A stretch of DNA of 64,000 nt from Anisodus tanguticus (lineage: Eukaryota; Streptophyta; Magnoliopsida; Solanales; Solanaceae), in NCBI GenBank assembly GCA_034509755.1, contig CM067541.1:4576001-4640000 (forward strand), read 5' to 3'. The translations under genes were made by a program, and so were the position numbers. Numbering within the stretch: the stretch's first letter is position 1; each line of letters starts with the position of its first letter. The notes below the pieces were generated by a model. The model saw nothing but the letters and a program-made list of their open reading frames with translations, was not told the DNA's origin and ran no database searches. This document shows positions 12,661 through 23,582 of the stretch, piece after piece.

Positions 12661-14290
12661 CAGCAACTTCCGCCGTGGGCTGCCTACCTGTCGTGGGCTG
12701 CCTACCTGTCGTGGGCCGCGTGGGCGCCACCGTCATGGGCTTCTCCTCCTTGCCCGTATCCGACATCCTCGTGGACTACACCTCAGAATCAACATGTCCA
12801 CCCTGGCATACTCGACCCACGTCCACAACAGGCCTACACAGCACAACCCCCCCTCAACTTATGCTCCGACTGACAGTGAGGCAGCTATGAACACAATATC
12901 ACTCAACGCTCTAGACGAAAATTGGTATATGGACATAGGTGTCACATCTCACATGACGGCATCACAATGTACTCTCTCGTCTTATTCCAATTTGAGTAAT
13001 TTAAATTGGAATATTATTGTTGGTAGTGGACAAGGCATTCCCATTCGCGGTTTTGGTCATTCATCCTTAACCCCATCACTAATCTTTAAAAATGTCCTCC
13101 ATGCTCTTAAACTTATTAAGAATCTAATCTATGTGAGACGTTTCACAACTGATAATAATGTTTCCCTTGACTTTGATCTTTTTGGTTTTTCTGTGAAGGA
13201 TTTTACGACAGGGAGACGAATAATGAGATGTGACAGCACCAGAGATCTCTACCCTATTTCAAAAGCCGTCAACAATCCAGCCTCAGTTCCATCAACCTTT
13301 GCTACTCTTTCGTCTTCCTTATGGCATTCTAGATTAGGATATCCGGGAGATTCTATTTTACGCTCCCTTAGGAAAATAATTTTATTAATTGCAACTGTAT
13401 TTCTATAACTCCTATATGTGAATCCTGCGTTTTTGGGAAACATGTTAAATTATCATTTTCTGCATCCACAAATTGTACTTTACTACCTTTCGATATCATA
13501 CACAGTGATTTGTGGACGTCCCATATTTTAAGTACGACTGGCCATCGATATTATGTGTTGTTTTTTGGACGATTATGCCAACTTTTTATGGACTTTTCCA
13601 ATTGGCAATAAATCTCATATTTACCTCATTGTTTCCTCATTTAGTGCTTTCGTAAAAGCATAGTTTCAAAAGAGCATTAAATGTTTTCAATGTGCAATGG
13701 CAGGGAATTCAATAATAATCAATTCAAACAGTTTTGCTCCAAAAATAGTCTTACCTTTCATTTTTTCTGCCCTCACACCTCCTCCCAAAATGGTAAAGCC
13801 GAACGGAAAATCTGAACCATAAACAACATAATTCGTGCCCTACTTGCTCACGCCTCAATTCCCCCTCAATTCTGGCGTTACGCACTCTCCATGGCCACCT
13901 ATCTCCCAAACAAGTCTCTAGCTCTACGGTCGCCAACTCAAGTTTTGTTTCGTAGGAACCCCTCTTACCAACACTTGCGTATCTTTGAATGTCTATGTTA
14001 TCCTCTTCATCCACCACTAACAAAATCCAACCTAGATCTTCTCCGTGTGTGTTTCTGGATTACCCCGTCAATCATCGTGGTTACTCGTGCAATGACTTGT
14101 CAAGCTGTAAAATTATTATTTCACGTCATGTCATGTCTTATTTGATGAGTCTCAATTCACCTTTGCCTCCCTAAACTCGCCACCTCGGCATTCCTACGAC
14201 TTCCTAGATGATGGTCTGAACCCTCTTCTAATTCAGCATTTCCATAGTCCACCATCCCAAACCCCGGCATCCGCCCCCTCTTCATTCACG
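12661..14290 (+). mobile_element. Ty1/copia fragment A (gag end, protease, integrase), decayed
   Basis: The plus strand shows the copia order. A protease motif (NWYMDIGVTSHMT, with the catalytic D-T-G changed to D-I-G) lies at about 12919. A pre-integrase domain follows at 13050-13410 (LWHSRLG), then integrase remnants at 13480-13870 (IHSDLW, HTSSQNGKAE) and the integrase C-terminal part to about 14150. Frameshifts and stops interrupt it, and RT, RNase H and both LTRs are missing. It is closest to the gag-less element at 28988-32914. A 20-bp direct repeat (GTGGGCTGCCTACCTGTC) lies near its left border at 12675-12712. Confidence 0.85.
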
Positions 14291-14865
14291 CTAGGTGTTT
14301 TATCAAATTAAATAATTTAAGTTTTGAAAGTCATAAATTAAGTGAGGAAATATATATTACCTAACTATAATTAGGTTATAAAAAGTTGAATTTAAATTCT
14401 ATGTTCTACCGGTATAAAAGCTGCCCAATCAAGTTAATTATTAGGTAATTACGAATAAGCATTAATTAATAATTTAGTAAAGATGATAACTAATCTGCTA
14501 TGATAAGGTTAAAGTTCATTGATGCATGAACTTGCTTACTGATTTGGCTGATTTGTTGGCAATATGAGGATTATCTTTTTATTGGGGTTGTGTTACTTTT
14601 CAAATATTGTCCCTAGGGCCCAAACAAACATCCACATATTGAGACTCTCGTGCAGCAGTACTGAAGGTGTGTCTCTTCAAAGAGCCCGCAACTATATAAT
14701 ATATACTTGGGCTCAAATAACTTTATGTTATTGAGTTTCAGGATAATATATTAAAAGCACGTAACAGAGGAACGAGAAGTAGGAAGAGAAAAAATAAAGT
14801 TGCCTTTTTGTCGTGCTCCTTTCTTCAGTTATAGGGCTGTCACGCCGTCTGGCTTCTTGGCAATA
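14291..14865. other. intergenic spacer, nothing recognised
   Basis: AT-rich sequence between two copia fragments, with no feature I can support. Confidence 0.4.
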
Positions 14866-16206
14866 AAAAAAAAAAATCTTCATTATTTTCATCAATTGAA
14901 AGAGTATATATATAATTTACATATTTTCATAATAAGAAAATGTATTCCTATTCTACTCCTAAAATATTATTCTACTTGGACACTAACTATACAATTATTA
15001 TGGTAAGTGTACAATAATAATTACACCACAACATTACCTAAACTAGGAGACTAAAACCTAGACTATATACACGGCCATATACATTAAACCGAGACCGAAT
15101 ATACATATGATATACACGTGTATATTGTATGTATATTTAACACACCCTCGCAGTCATAGCGGGCGGTCTTCGTACGCTGAGACTGTCCCTAAAATCTTCA
15201 AAATGACCGAGGGAAGACCCTTTGTAAAGATGTCTGTAATTTGATACCTGAAAGGGACATGGCAGATGCATACTTGTCCACGAGCTACCTTTTCGCGAAC
15301 AAAGTGAATGTCCATCTCGATATGTTTAGTGCGCTGGTGGTGAACCGCATTACCAGAAAGATAGATGGCACTAACATTATCACAATAAACCAATGTAGCT
15401 TTCTGAATAGGACAATGAAGCTCTAACAGAAGATTACGCAACCAACAGGATTCAAAGACCACATTGGCTACTCCTCGATACTCGGCCTCTGCACTAGAGC
15501 GGGACAGTGTCGATTGACGTTTCGCAGACCATGAGACCAAGTTATTACGAAGAAACATGCAATAGCCGGACGTGGAACGTCTGGTATCCGGACAACCACC
15601 CCAATCAGCATCTGTATACGAGACAAGTGTAGATGTCGAAGACGGATATAGATATAAGTCATAGTCAAGTGTTCCCTGGATGTACCGAATAATGCGTTTG
15701 AGCGCATTCATGTGTTCAACCCTGGGATCATGCATAAACAAGTATACATGTTGTACGGCATACGTAATATTCGGTCTTGTGAACGTAAGATACTGAAGGG
15801 CCCCTGCAAGACTGCGATAGCGGGTCGAATCCTCATAAGGTGAGCTAGCCACAGCACCCAACTTGGGTTTAGTATCAACTGGAGTGGAAGTGGACTTGCA
15901 GGATGACATACCAGCTTGCTCAATACCATGAAAGAAATAATCTCTTGATTATTTTCATTAATTGAAAAGGTATATATACAATTATATATTTCCATAATAG
16001 GAAAAATCATATTTCTATTCTACTTGGACACTAACTATACAATTATGGTAATGCAATTATTATGGTAAGTGTACAATAATAATTACACCACAACATTACC
16101 TAAACTAGGAAACTAAAACCTTACCTAAAGCCGAGACTATATACACGGTCATATACATTAAACCGAGACCGAATATACATACAATAAACATGTGTATATC
16201 TTATGT
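14866..16206 (-). mobile_element. deletion-derived mini-copia: LTR - RNase H - LTR
   Basis: Two related LTR-like sequences flank a short interior on the minus strand: 15929-16206 (5' LTR, ending TTTCA) and about 14866-15142 (3' LTR, starting TGTTAAATATAC). Directly after the 5' LTR comes a primer-binding-site start, TGGTAT, fused at once to the end of RT and the RNase H frame. Gag, protease, integrase and most of RT are therefore absent. A polypurine-like tract lies before the 3' LTR. The outer ends are eroded and no target duplication was found. Confidence 0.8.
15154..15909 (-). CDS. copia RNase H domain, intact 251-codon frame
   Basis: An uninterrupted frame of 251 codons begins MSSCKSTSTPVD and ends SAYEDRPL-stop. 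It covers the link after RT and the whole RNase H domain of a Ty1/copia polyprotein (SYTDADWGGCPDTRRSTSGY, SAEAEYRGVANV, CDNVSAIYLSGN, RTKHIEMDIHFVREKV, DIFTKGLP). The catalytic acidic residues of the family, in SYTDADW, SSAEAEY and YCDNVSA, are present. This is the interior of the mini-element 14866-16206. All other copia RNase H regions in the window except this one carry stops or frameshifts. Expression as an independent protein is unproven. Confidence 0.75.
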   Translation of the reverse strand: MSSCKSTSTPVDTKPKLGAVASSPYEDSTRYRSLAGALQYLTFTRPNITYAVQHVYLFMHDPRVEHMNALKRIIRYIQGTLDYDLYLYPSSTSTLVSYTDADWGGCPDTRRSTSGYCMFLRNNLVSWSAKRQSTLSRSSAEAEYRGVANVVFESCWLRNLLLELHCPIQKATLVYCDNVSAIYLSGNAVHHQRTKHIEMDIHFVREKVARGQVCICHVPFRYQITDIFTKGLPSVILKILGTVSAYEDRPL

Positions 16207-16646
16207 ATGGTGGAGAAATAAGTGGCAGCCAAATATGAAACAGGTTGCAATTATAGTCAGAAGTGTACCTGACTCCCAGGAATAACAGTTTGACCGTCGA
16301 GGGAAGAACTCCATAGGACTTCTATTTTGAATGCACCAAGATTGTCTCCTTTTGCAATCCCCCGAAGCTAAGCAAAGTTCCAAAGCTGATTGATTATGCT
16401 CGAGTTCAGAGTGTAAAAAAAATTGTGCTATATAACTATACAAGTGTTTAGTATTTACTTATTTAATATAATTTTTTAAAGCAAGTTATTTGAAGCAATC
16501 CTTTCACAACACAAAGAGACGACAAGATTTCATGCCTTTGTACGTCTCACTCTCAAGTGTCCAAGACTCCAAATTCTTACCTCGCATAACTACATGAATT
16601 CTCCTTATCTAGTTTCTATAAGGAGAGCCAATCACTTCTTTAAAAT
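16207..16646. other. unassigned stretch next to the mini-copia
   Basis: A minus-strand frame at 16201-16443 stays open for 80 codons but shows no domain I recognise. The rest is AT-rich. No support for a gene. Confidence 0.35.
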
Positions 16647-16922
16647 CCGTTTGGCCATAAAAATTATTCATTTTTAAAAAATAATTTTTTTACTTTATTT
16701 AAAAAACAGTGTTTTGTTGTGAAAATTCTAAATCTAACTTGAAGTTTTATTTTAAATATGAAAATTAGCTTATAACCTGTTTTTCAACTCACTTTTCACT
16801 TTTGAAGTTGTGTTTAAATACATTTAAGCATGAATATTATTCAATCAAACACAACTCCTTTTTCAACTTCAACTCTATGAATTTCAAATAAAGTAAAAAT
16901 ATTTGAAATCTGAAGCCAAACG
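16647..16922. repeat. hAT-like MITE
   Basis: The left end CCGTTTGGCCATAAAAATTA and the reverse complement of the right end (GGCGTTTGGCTTCAGATTTC) form imperfect terminal inverted repeats around the GTTTGGC core often seen in Solanaceae hAT-type MITEs. No coding capacity. Confidence 0.5.
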
Positions 16923-17157
16923 CCTACTTAATTTTTTTTTCTTTTTACTTGCTTTATCTCCATCATCACCGACAAAATAAAGATAAACAAGGTGTTGCCC
17001 TATTGATGAGTTGTCATTTTTATTTTACATCATTTAATTTTAACAACCACATACACGAAAAAGTAAAGCTAGAACTAAACTCTAAAAAAACATCGGTGAG
17101 AATTAGTACAACCTTATCATTTTGTTTGCGAGTAATTAATTATTTGGTTACATTGAT

Positions 17158-17275
17158 CTTTATGTTTTACTAGGATGTTTCTCCTGTAGTAAAGTTAAGC
17201 TTTATTCGGTTTCATTAATCTTTATGCTTTACTGGGATGTTTCTCGTTTAGTAAAGTTAAAGCTTATTCCTATAG
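17158..17275. repeat. tandem duplication, period about 62 bp
   Basis: The block TCTTTATGTTTTACTAGGAT (17158 on) recurs at about 17219 with a few substitutions, including the downstream AGTAAAGTTAA.GCTTATTC. Confidence 0.7.
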
Positions 17276-17394
17276 TCCTATTATTCTTGAGAGAAACTTT
17301 TACACTTCTACACTTACTCCATTATCTTGTGATAGTGATCACTATATCTGTTAACGACTTAAGCTATGACATTGCTACTCGCAAAATAATTGTT

Positions 17395-18560
17395 CACCGA
17401 GTTTGTCTCCCGTCATCCAAAATGCAATACTGTACCAAGCTGAACACTGTTCGACGCCATCTGCGCCTCCAAAGAAGGTGTCATCCGACCCTCCCACAGC
17501 ATCGTCGCCACCCCTCAGCCCTCCCACACCACCCATGTTGCACCATGTCGAGTCTAATGCACCACCCACACTGCCCGGGCCCAAAGCAAATCCAACAACT
17601 CGTCGAGTCTCTCGCTTCTCGCTGCAATACTGCGCGCCAACAAGTCCCGCGGCCCGTTGACCGTGCGCTACCGATCCAAAGCAGCATTCCGTCCCCGACC
17701 TCCCACCCACTGCCTCACCGCACGGAGACTCGTGCACAACACGGGATCTTCAAACCCAAGGTTCACTTCAATCTCTCCACACAAACCTTATCACCCATTC
17801 CAAAGAATCCTATTGGAATGCGGCCATGTAGAACACTGGGATTTGGTACCTAGACCAGGTGGTGTGAATGTTATCCGGTGGTATGTGGCTATTTCGTCAC
17901 AAGTTCGAGACGGTGGTGACTTAGAGAGGTATAAGGCAAGACTAGTTGCAAATGACACTAATCAGTGGATGGGTATTGATTGTGGGTGAGAATCTGGTTG
18001 GACTCCACGGTTGTGTGTCGTCTCGGGAAGTCATTGTATGGATTGAAACAGCCCCGCGCTTGGTATGATCGGTTCGCCTGTGTATCTTCGCTTAAATTGG
18101 TTTTGTAAGTAGCGGTGTGATACATCTCCCTTCACTTTTCACCGAGGTAGCAGACCGCATATTTGCTATTATATGTCGACGATATTGACCGCCTCATCCG
18201 ACGGGTTGAAGAATAAAATCATTGCTCTACTCAAAACCGAATTTACTATGACCGACTTGGGGAAGCTAAGTTATTTTTTGGGTATATCGGTGACTAGAAC
18301 GCTGCCAATATGTTCGTGTCGGCGAAAGTAGGCGTAGAAGAGATAGTGTACTGGGGCTAAGATGGCAAATTGTAAAATTATACCAACTCCGGTGGACTCA
18401 AAATCCAAGCTTAGTGCCAATTTCGATCCCACTCTATATCGAGTTCAGCGGTGCTCTTCGAAAAGATCTTACATTCACTAGGCCCGATATTGCATATGCC
18501 GTTCGTGTATGTATGTTCGCACGACCCCCGAGAGTCCCATTTTGCCGCCCTCAAACGATA
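17395..18560 (+). mobile_element. Ty1/copia fragment G, diverged RT and RNase H relic
   Basis: After a proline/serine-rich stretch, the frame at about 17820-17990 reads WDLVPRPGGVNVIR and LERYKARLVAND, typical of the start of copia RT. Farther on come YVDDI-like sequence with LTASSDGLKNK, the stretch TEFTMTDLGKLSYFLGISVT (18236-18297), and TPVDSKSKL. Many stops and shifts break it. It is more diverged than the other copia copies here. LTRs were not found. Confidence 0.75.
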
Positions 18561-18977
18561 TTATCAAATCAAATACTTTAATATGTATAATTCAAAGTTC
18601 ATAGACGGATATAGTTAACGACTTAGGATTTATCCCAATATAATAACTTAGATTCGGACTTTATATATATATTAAAAATTTACTAAATAAATACAATTAA
18701 AAGTGTTTCAACCAGTAAATCAAGCGTGTTATGGTAGAATTCTGAATCTGAATCCATAATATTAACTACTCTTCCACACCCCACCCTTACACATGCCAAA
18801 AATAGAAGTAATGGATGAACTTTACTTCCTGAATCCAAGCAAATAAGAGCAAGAATCGGGCATTTCAAAACAGATGTTACACTACTAAGCGTAAATCACT
18901 TCAAATCACATATAACAGATGAACTAAATAATTTCCAATTTTTTCAAATCACCACCCAACACACCAAAAAACCGTTC
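18561..18977. other. upstream region of the RALF gene
   Basis: AT-rich sequence between the copia relic and the RALF TATA box. No transcription-factor site can be named with confidence. Confidence 0.4.
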
Positions 18978-18988
18978 AATATAAATAA
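18978..18988 (+). promoter_or_regulatory. TATA box of the RALF gene
   Basis: AATATAAATAA lies about 50 bp upstream of the ATG at 19035, which implies a short 5' leader that contains a CA-rich tract. Confidence 0.6.
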
Positions 18989-19034
18989 ATAATACCCCTC
19001 ACACACACAAACACACTAGAACAAACAAAAAAAA

Positions 19035-19436
19035 ATGGAATTCCGCCTATGCATAATTTTCTTTTTCTCACTAGCTATGATAATCGATCCATCATCGTCA
19101 TCTTTATACAGTAATTTTAAGAATCAGTACAAGAACTTTGATCAATTATCGATCATGCATGGCGACAATCGTGCAATTGCCTCCTCGACGAGGAAATGCA
19201 ACGGCCTTATAGGAAATTGCATAGATCAGGAGGAAGAAATGATGATGGAATCGGATATTAGCCGACGAGTATTACAAGGACAAAGTAGTTATATTAGTTA
19301 TGCAGCAATGTCGAGAAACAATATTCCTTGTAATGTACGAGGTGCTTCTTATTACAATTGCCATGGACACCAACAGGTTAATCCTTATCGTCGTGGATGC
19401 ACTGAAATTACACGTTGCGCTAGGAGCAATTCTTGA
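19035..19436 (+). CDS. RALF: RALF (rapid alkalinisation factor) peptide precursor
   Basis: This single-exon gene encodes 133 residues. Residues 1-22 form a hydrophobic secretory signal (MEFRLCIIFFFSLAMIIDPS). A variable acidic pro-region follows and leads to the dibasic site RRVL at 77-80, the RRxL motif cut by subtilase S1P in this family. The mature part (about 81-133) carries the YISY motif at 86-89, which is needed for FERONIA-type receptor binding, and the four conserved cysteines C99, C109, C122 and C128 in the usual context (RGASYYNC, NPYRRGC, ITRC). The product is expected to be secreted and to raise apoplastic pH through receptor kinases of the CrRLK1L family. It stands alone among transposons with its own TATA box. 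The ATG is the first in the transcript and is preceded by an A-run. The gene looks intact. Confidence 0.95.
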   Translation: MEFRLCIIFFFSLAMIIDPSSSSLYSNFKNQYKNFDQLSIMHGDNRAIASSTRKCNGLIGNCIDQEEEMMMESDISRRVLQGQSSYISYAAMSRNNIPCNVRGASYYNCHGHQQVNPYRRGCTEITRCARSNS

Positions 19437-20204
19437 ATAATCTCGAAAATAAGACGATGTTTGATTTGTTTAGTGTTTTGGTTAATTAGGGTAAGTGGGT
19501 AAATTCCTTTCTTCTCCATTGGACGACTCGTAGGAGGTGAGAAAAGTCTTAATTTGTTCCCTTACAATTTATTACTATCGTCAATCGGGCAATATCTACG
19601 TAAGGAATATAGAGGATGGGTTTCGAAATTCCATGGTGAGAGTCACTTCATTAGGACTACTTTCCCACGATGTCTTGGAGAGATTTTTCAGTATTTGCTT
19701 ATGATGACCTAATCGAAAGAGTAGGTTATATCGGATTAATCTACTTATACACATTCGATCAGGAGATATGTTTTTCCTTGTTTGTTTTTGTTTTTGTTTT
19801 TGTTTTCCTTTTGATGAGCTCTCGATTGGTACATCTGAGGCGTAGTGCTAGCAGCCATTTCAAAGAATTTGCTTTTGTTATGCAATTTTTGTTTATTTAT
19901 TTTCTGTTTTATTTCCTCATCGATATCGTACGCTAGCTGTAGTTTTCTGCTTATTAGCCAGAATATGTCTAAGATTTAAATGTCTTTATTCCATAGCACC
20001 AGAACAAAGTCCAGAGACATGTTACTACAATTATCCTCAAAACATTAGAAGGAGGGATCGTCACTAAATGTTGTCTTAATATTGACAAGTTCTCATCGAT
20101 ATTTGTTAAACCTAATTTATAGTTCCAATTGTCTCAAGACACTTATTGAATTTAAACCTTCTAAAACTAAAAAGATCCATATATGTTATAACTTATTACA
20201 TGAA
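19437..20204. other. 3' flank of the RALF gene
   Basis: Probable 3' untranslated sequence and spacer. A (TTTTTG)n-like stretch lies at about 19784-19808. No other gene seen. Confidence 0.4.
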
Positions 20205-20275
20205 GCACCAGTGGTCTAGTGGTAGAATAGTACCCTACCACGGTACAAACCCGGGTTCGATTCGAGGCTGGTGCA
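20205..20275 (+). tRNA. tRNA-Gly-like sequence, anticodon ACC, degenerate
   Basis: The 71-nt sequence starts GCACCAGTGGTCTAGTGGTA and ends GGCTGGTGCA, the layout of plant tRNA-Gly(GCC). The acceptor stem GCACCAG/CTGGTGC is perfect and the anticodon stem GTACC/GGTAC is intact. The anticodon loop CTACCAC gives ACC where GCC is usual, and the 3' side of the T stem (CGAGG instead of CCCGG) breaks two pairs. The A box (TGGTCTAGTGG, 20211-20221) and B box (GGTTCGATTCG) are still close to consensus, so it may still drive Pol III transcription even if it no longer makes a usable tRNA. A C/D snoRNA follows directly. Confidence 0.85.
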
Positions 20276-20416
20276 TGAGAGAGTTGTGATGAAAAATTGC
20301 ACTAAATTGTGAACGATGGGTCGTCACACTCATTTGATTCTTCAGATGAAAAAATTGTGAACGATGGGTCGTCACACTCATCTGATCTTCAGATGAAAAA
20401 ATGTGCATCTGAGCTC
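20276..20416 (+). ncRNA. C/D-box snoRNA downstream of tRNA-Gly (dicistronic tRNA-snoRNA unit)
   Basis: The region starts one base after the tRNA 3' end. A C box GTGATGA lies at 20286-20292 and a D box CTGA at 20409-20412. The flanks GAGAG (about 20278-20283) and GCTCTT (20413-20418) can form the short terminal stem. Internally there are two D'/C' pairs: TTGA 20334-20337 with AGATGA 20344-20349, and CTGA 20382-20385 with AGATGA 20391-20396. Each is preceded by the same guide-like sequence GGGTCGTCACACTCAT. Plants are known to express tRNA-Gly linked to a C/D snoRNA from one Pol III transcript, separated by RNase Z. The arrangement here fits that class. I cannot name the snoRNA or its target from sequence alone. 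Confidence 0.7.
20307..20401 (+). repeat. 48-bp tandem duplication inside the snoRNA
   Basis: Copy 1 is 20307-20354 and copy 2 is 20355-20401. They start TTGTGAACGATGGGTCGTCA and end AGATGAAAAAA. They differ by one substitution (TTTGA/TCTGA) and a one-base indel. Each unit contains one guide sequence plus a D' and C' box. Confidence 0.92.
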
Positions 20417-20422
20417 TTTTTT
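20417..20422 (+). terminator. Pol III T-run terminator
   Basis: Six consecutive T residues follow the D box by four bases. This is the standard end signal for a Pol III transcript begun at the tRNA A and B boxes upstream. Confidence 0.75.
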
Positions 20423-20529
20423 GATGCTGACAAGTTTTTTTCCTATTGTTTTTTCATAAATTTGTTAACACTAATTTATCTGCTTCATGTGGACCTTATG
20501 GTTATTTCTCTCTTTATAACTTCGTGTGA

Positions 20530-20662
20530 TCTATAGGTCAAGGGTTTGAGCTATAAAAACAATCACTAATGATTGTATTAGGATAGGCTGTCGCCATCAA
20601 CCTTTGGGGTGCGGCCTTTCCGGAGCCCTGCTAACACGATTACTTTGTGCACCTGATTGCCT
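20530..20662 (+). mobile_element. degenerate TS-type SINE
   Basis: The stretch GGTCAAGGGTTTGAGC, GGATAGGCTG, GGTGCGGCCTTTCCGGAGCC and TTTGTGCACCTGATTGCC follows the order of the TS SINE copy at 50075-50239, with many changes. It lies about 110 bp downstream of the tRNA-snoRNA unit. Confidence 0.65.
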
Positions 20663-21999
20663 CCATGTTTTCAAGAGTTCGCAAAAATAATTTAAATTTC
20701 TGGATCTATGAATGGACCTAACAATAACTTCTCGCCACAGTAGTAAAAATTATCCCTACATACAGTTTATTCTAGAGGGCAAACACATGTTATATACCTA
20801 TTTATTTGATACAAATACTCGATGTGGGTAAGTTTTTACTGTTAATTCAATGAGTTAGATATCACAACACAAATACTCAGTTTTCCACTTGGAACTTCCT
20901 TGATTTTTTTATTAACTATGTGAATCACTCACACATCAGAAGAACAGTTTGATCTGCATTACTTCCATTTTTTTAAGCTTCCCTTTGATTTCACTGATCT
21001 TCAATTATAGGTTTGATTTCATCGCTAACTGTGTGACATAATCTTATGTAGTTTCAAGAATGCAGTCAGAAAGAGGGAGAGAAAATAAATCGAACAATCA
21101 CCCGTACTAGTAAAATTTAGGAATAGAATAATACAATAAGTAACGTCCTGCATAGTCAATCAATATGACAATGATTTAAAGTATTGGGGATAATTATGAT
21201 GAAATTAGTTGGCAATAAAGTGATTTTTCGTATTTTTTTACCTCTATCCTCTGAATTTTAATTATTGGTTAATTTGATCATAATGATTTGAATGTCCTAA
21301 CTTTAATATGATAATAATAAATTACAGTGTTAGGGATAATTGTTCTAATCAACTCACGACTAGAACAATTTGAATTGTACAAATTAAAGGACAAGATCTT
21401 TTTAACTATACGCTCTAAGAATATAGTGAATAGTGATTCAGATTTGTTGGAGCCTTATACTTCCCCACCACCCCATAATTCCCCTTCAACAAAGTAGTAT
21501 TTCTTATATTTCAACTTATACAAAAAACATAGTTTGTTAAAAATCCATGATTAACTCCAATAATCTATGATAATTATATCATTATAAAACATATCTATAA
21601 TTGATGTTTACATCAAACTAATAAAAACGTGATATACTTATCTCGTATGCACCTTCATAACTAACTATAGTCAAATATACTAATATATATCATCACCTCA
21701 ACTAATTATAGCTATCGGGTGTGTGAATTTCGTTCATGTTATGTCAAAGTAAAAAAAATCACGACTTGGATCATAAGAGATTGACTTAGTAATAAAATAA
21801 TTGAAAATATCCAAATACATTTGATTTCGCTCTATTTTTTCTTCAAAATGACACCTAAAGTATCGCCCTTCTTAATAAATTTAAATTTATTTCTAACAAT
21901 GATTTAGCCTAACAAGACTTCATCTTTTAAGAAAAAAGTAAGAAAAGGATTCATCTTATATAGGGCAAAGCACATGACTTTTTCCAATTATCATAAAGG
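20663..21999. other. intergenic, AT-rich
   Basis: No open frame with recognisable similarity, no RNA gene and no clear repeat border. Confidence 0.4.
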
Positions 22000-22285
22000 C
22001 GAATGAACACGCAACACAACACACGACCTTTTTCACTAAGTTCAAAGGGAGTTAGGTACATGCTCTTTTTCCCCTTTCCTGACTGCAATCGTAAGATCAA
22101 GATCAGAAGTTTCAGGGTTAGTTTCACTCTCTTCATCTTGAGGCATATTAACATTTCCCAATTTTCCTTTGTGGCAACTCTCTGAGAAGGTCGATTTCAA
22201 CCTTTACTCTAGCTGTCCCAGGCCTAGTACGATCATGGATGGCCTTATCCAAGCCTTCAACCTCCCATGTCCACAAAATCATTTG
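22000..22285 (-). pseudogene. possible L1-type LINE ORF1 (DUF4283-like) relic
   Basis: Minus-strand translation near 22190-22280 gives VEGLDKAIHDRTRPGTARVK followed by VEIDLLRELPQRKIG. This resembles the R-P-x-x-A-R-V-K-V-x-V-D-L-L pattern of plant L1 ORF1 proteins. Stops follow, and then another frame rich in acidic residues. The match is short, so the call is tentative. Confidence 0.4.
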
Positions 22286-22822
22286 TCATTCGACAAATTA
22301 AAGTATTTTTAGAAGTATTTTTAGTTGGCCAATAAATTAGTAACCTAAAGTAAAATTTTAATAAGAGACCTTAAGACTACATATAAAGACACTAAAATAA
22401 TAATTTAAAGTTGTTGTTTTTCATACTTGTTTTAGTATAGTATTCTTATAAGACATAAAACATTTAACTTCATATAGTAAAATATTATTATTTATAATAA
22501 TAAAAATTAATTTAAGTTAATAAAATGTTAGTCATGTGTTTGTAATACATTACCTTGGATGTTTTTATAAGAACTTTATCTATTAATATGAAAATTTGAA
22601 TAGTTTAATTCAAAGTTCTAAAATATTTCTGCTAAAAAGTAGTAGGTAGTTTTTCTTTTGTTTTTTCTATATAAATTTTGTAATTGTTTTAACAATCTTC
22701 AATATTGTCTACGTGAAAATAAAATTATAAAATTTACTATTAAAAACTTTTGGGGCCTAAAAATTTTGAGGACCTAAAGCTAAATTTTTACTAGTTTCAC
22801 CCTTCACCCACCCCTATTTAAT

Positions 22823-23065
22823 ACATTGATCACCTTGAATAGTGTATAAGACGGTTATATTCATGACAATTTTATATAAATGATTGAAATAAATTTCTCA
22901 AATGGCATTCAACTACTGTATATTGGTATTTTTTTAATAAAGTCACTTAAGTTAGTTTTATATGAATAAAGTCATTCAACTTAATTATGTATCGATAAAG
23001 TCACTTAATTTTTTACTTATCTCTTACAAAGTCATTCTAGTTGGATTTATTACTTCCGGCCACAC
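22823..23065. repeat. dispersed repeat with AAAGTCACTTAA motifs
   Basis: Motifs TAAAGTCACTTAA and AAAGTCATTCAACTT recur here. The left part (GTATAAGACGGTTATATTCA, 22843-22862) recurs at about 33041. The right part (CAAAGTCATTCTAGTTGGAT) occurs inverted at about 28900-28930. It is probably one or more MITE-type units. Borders unclear. Confidence 0.5.
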
Positions 23066-23323
23066 AAAAAAAATGACTTGACAAAATAAGATAAATTATT
23101 GTATGTCATGTAGACCTGGATTCCGCACTAAATAATGTAGTATCAAAAGTGAATATTTACACAATAAAAATAATTTAATATGTTAAAAAAAGATAGTCAA
23201 AGGTGAATAATTTTTTTCTTTAAATTAACATGGTAAGTTAGTAAATTCATATACTGAATCGTTTATATACTTTCCTTATACTTGTGAGTCAACATTGATA
23301 CCAATGACTATTGACAATCATTT

Positions 23324-23582
23324 TGAAAATAATATACCATGATATACACAGCATACACTACCCATAGTTGAATACCGTGTATATCACGGTATCCGAGAGA
23401 ATTCGAGAAGCCTAATTGTAATCAAATTTATTGTACAAACTTACCATAGTTGTAGAATTCTTGTACAAGTATAATTAGGATATTAGTAGTATAGTAGGAA
23501 TAAGATTTTCCATATTTTGAGATTGTAAATTGTATTTATACATCTTCATTAATGAAAATAATCAAGGGATCATATTCTTTCA
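23324..23582 (+). repeat. 5' LTR of copia B
   Basis: 259 bp, TG...CA. The first 70 bp hold an imperfect inverted repeat around GTGTATATCACGG, better preserved in the 3' copy. Confidence 0.92.

Noticed and set aside
12299..13408. Long plus-strand open frame as one protein
   Set aside because: Its first half is the antisense of the LINE reverse transcriptase and its second half is copia protease. The open frame across the junction is accidental.
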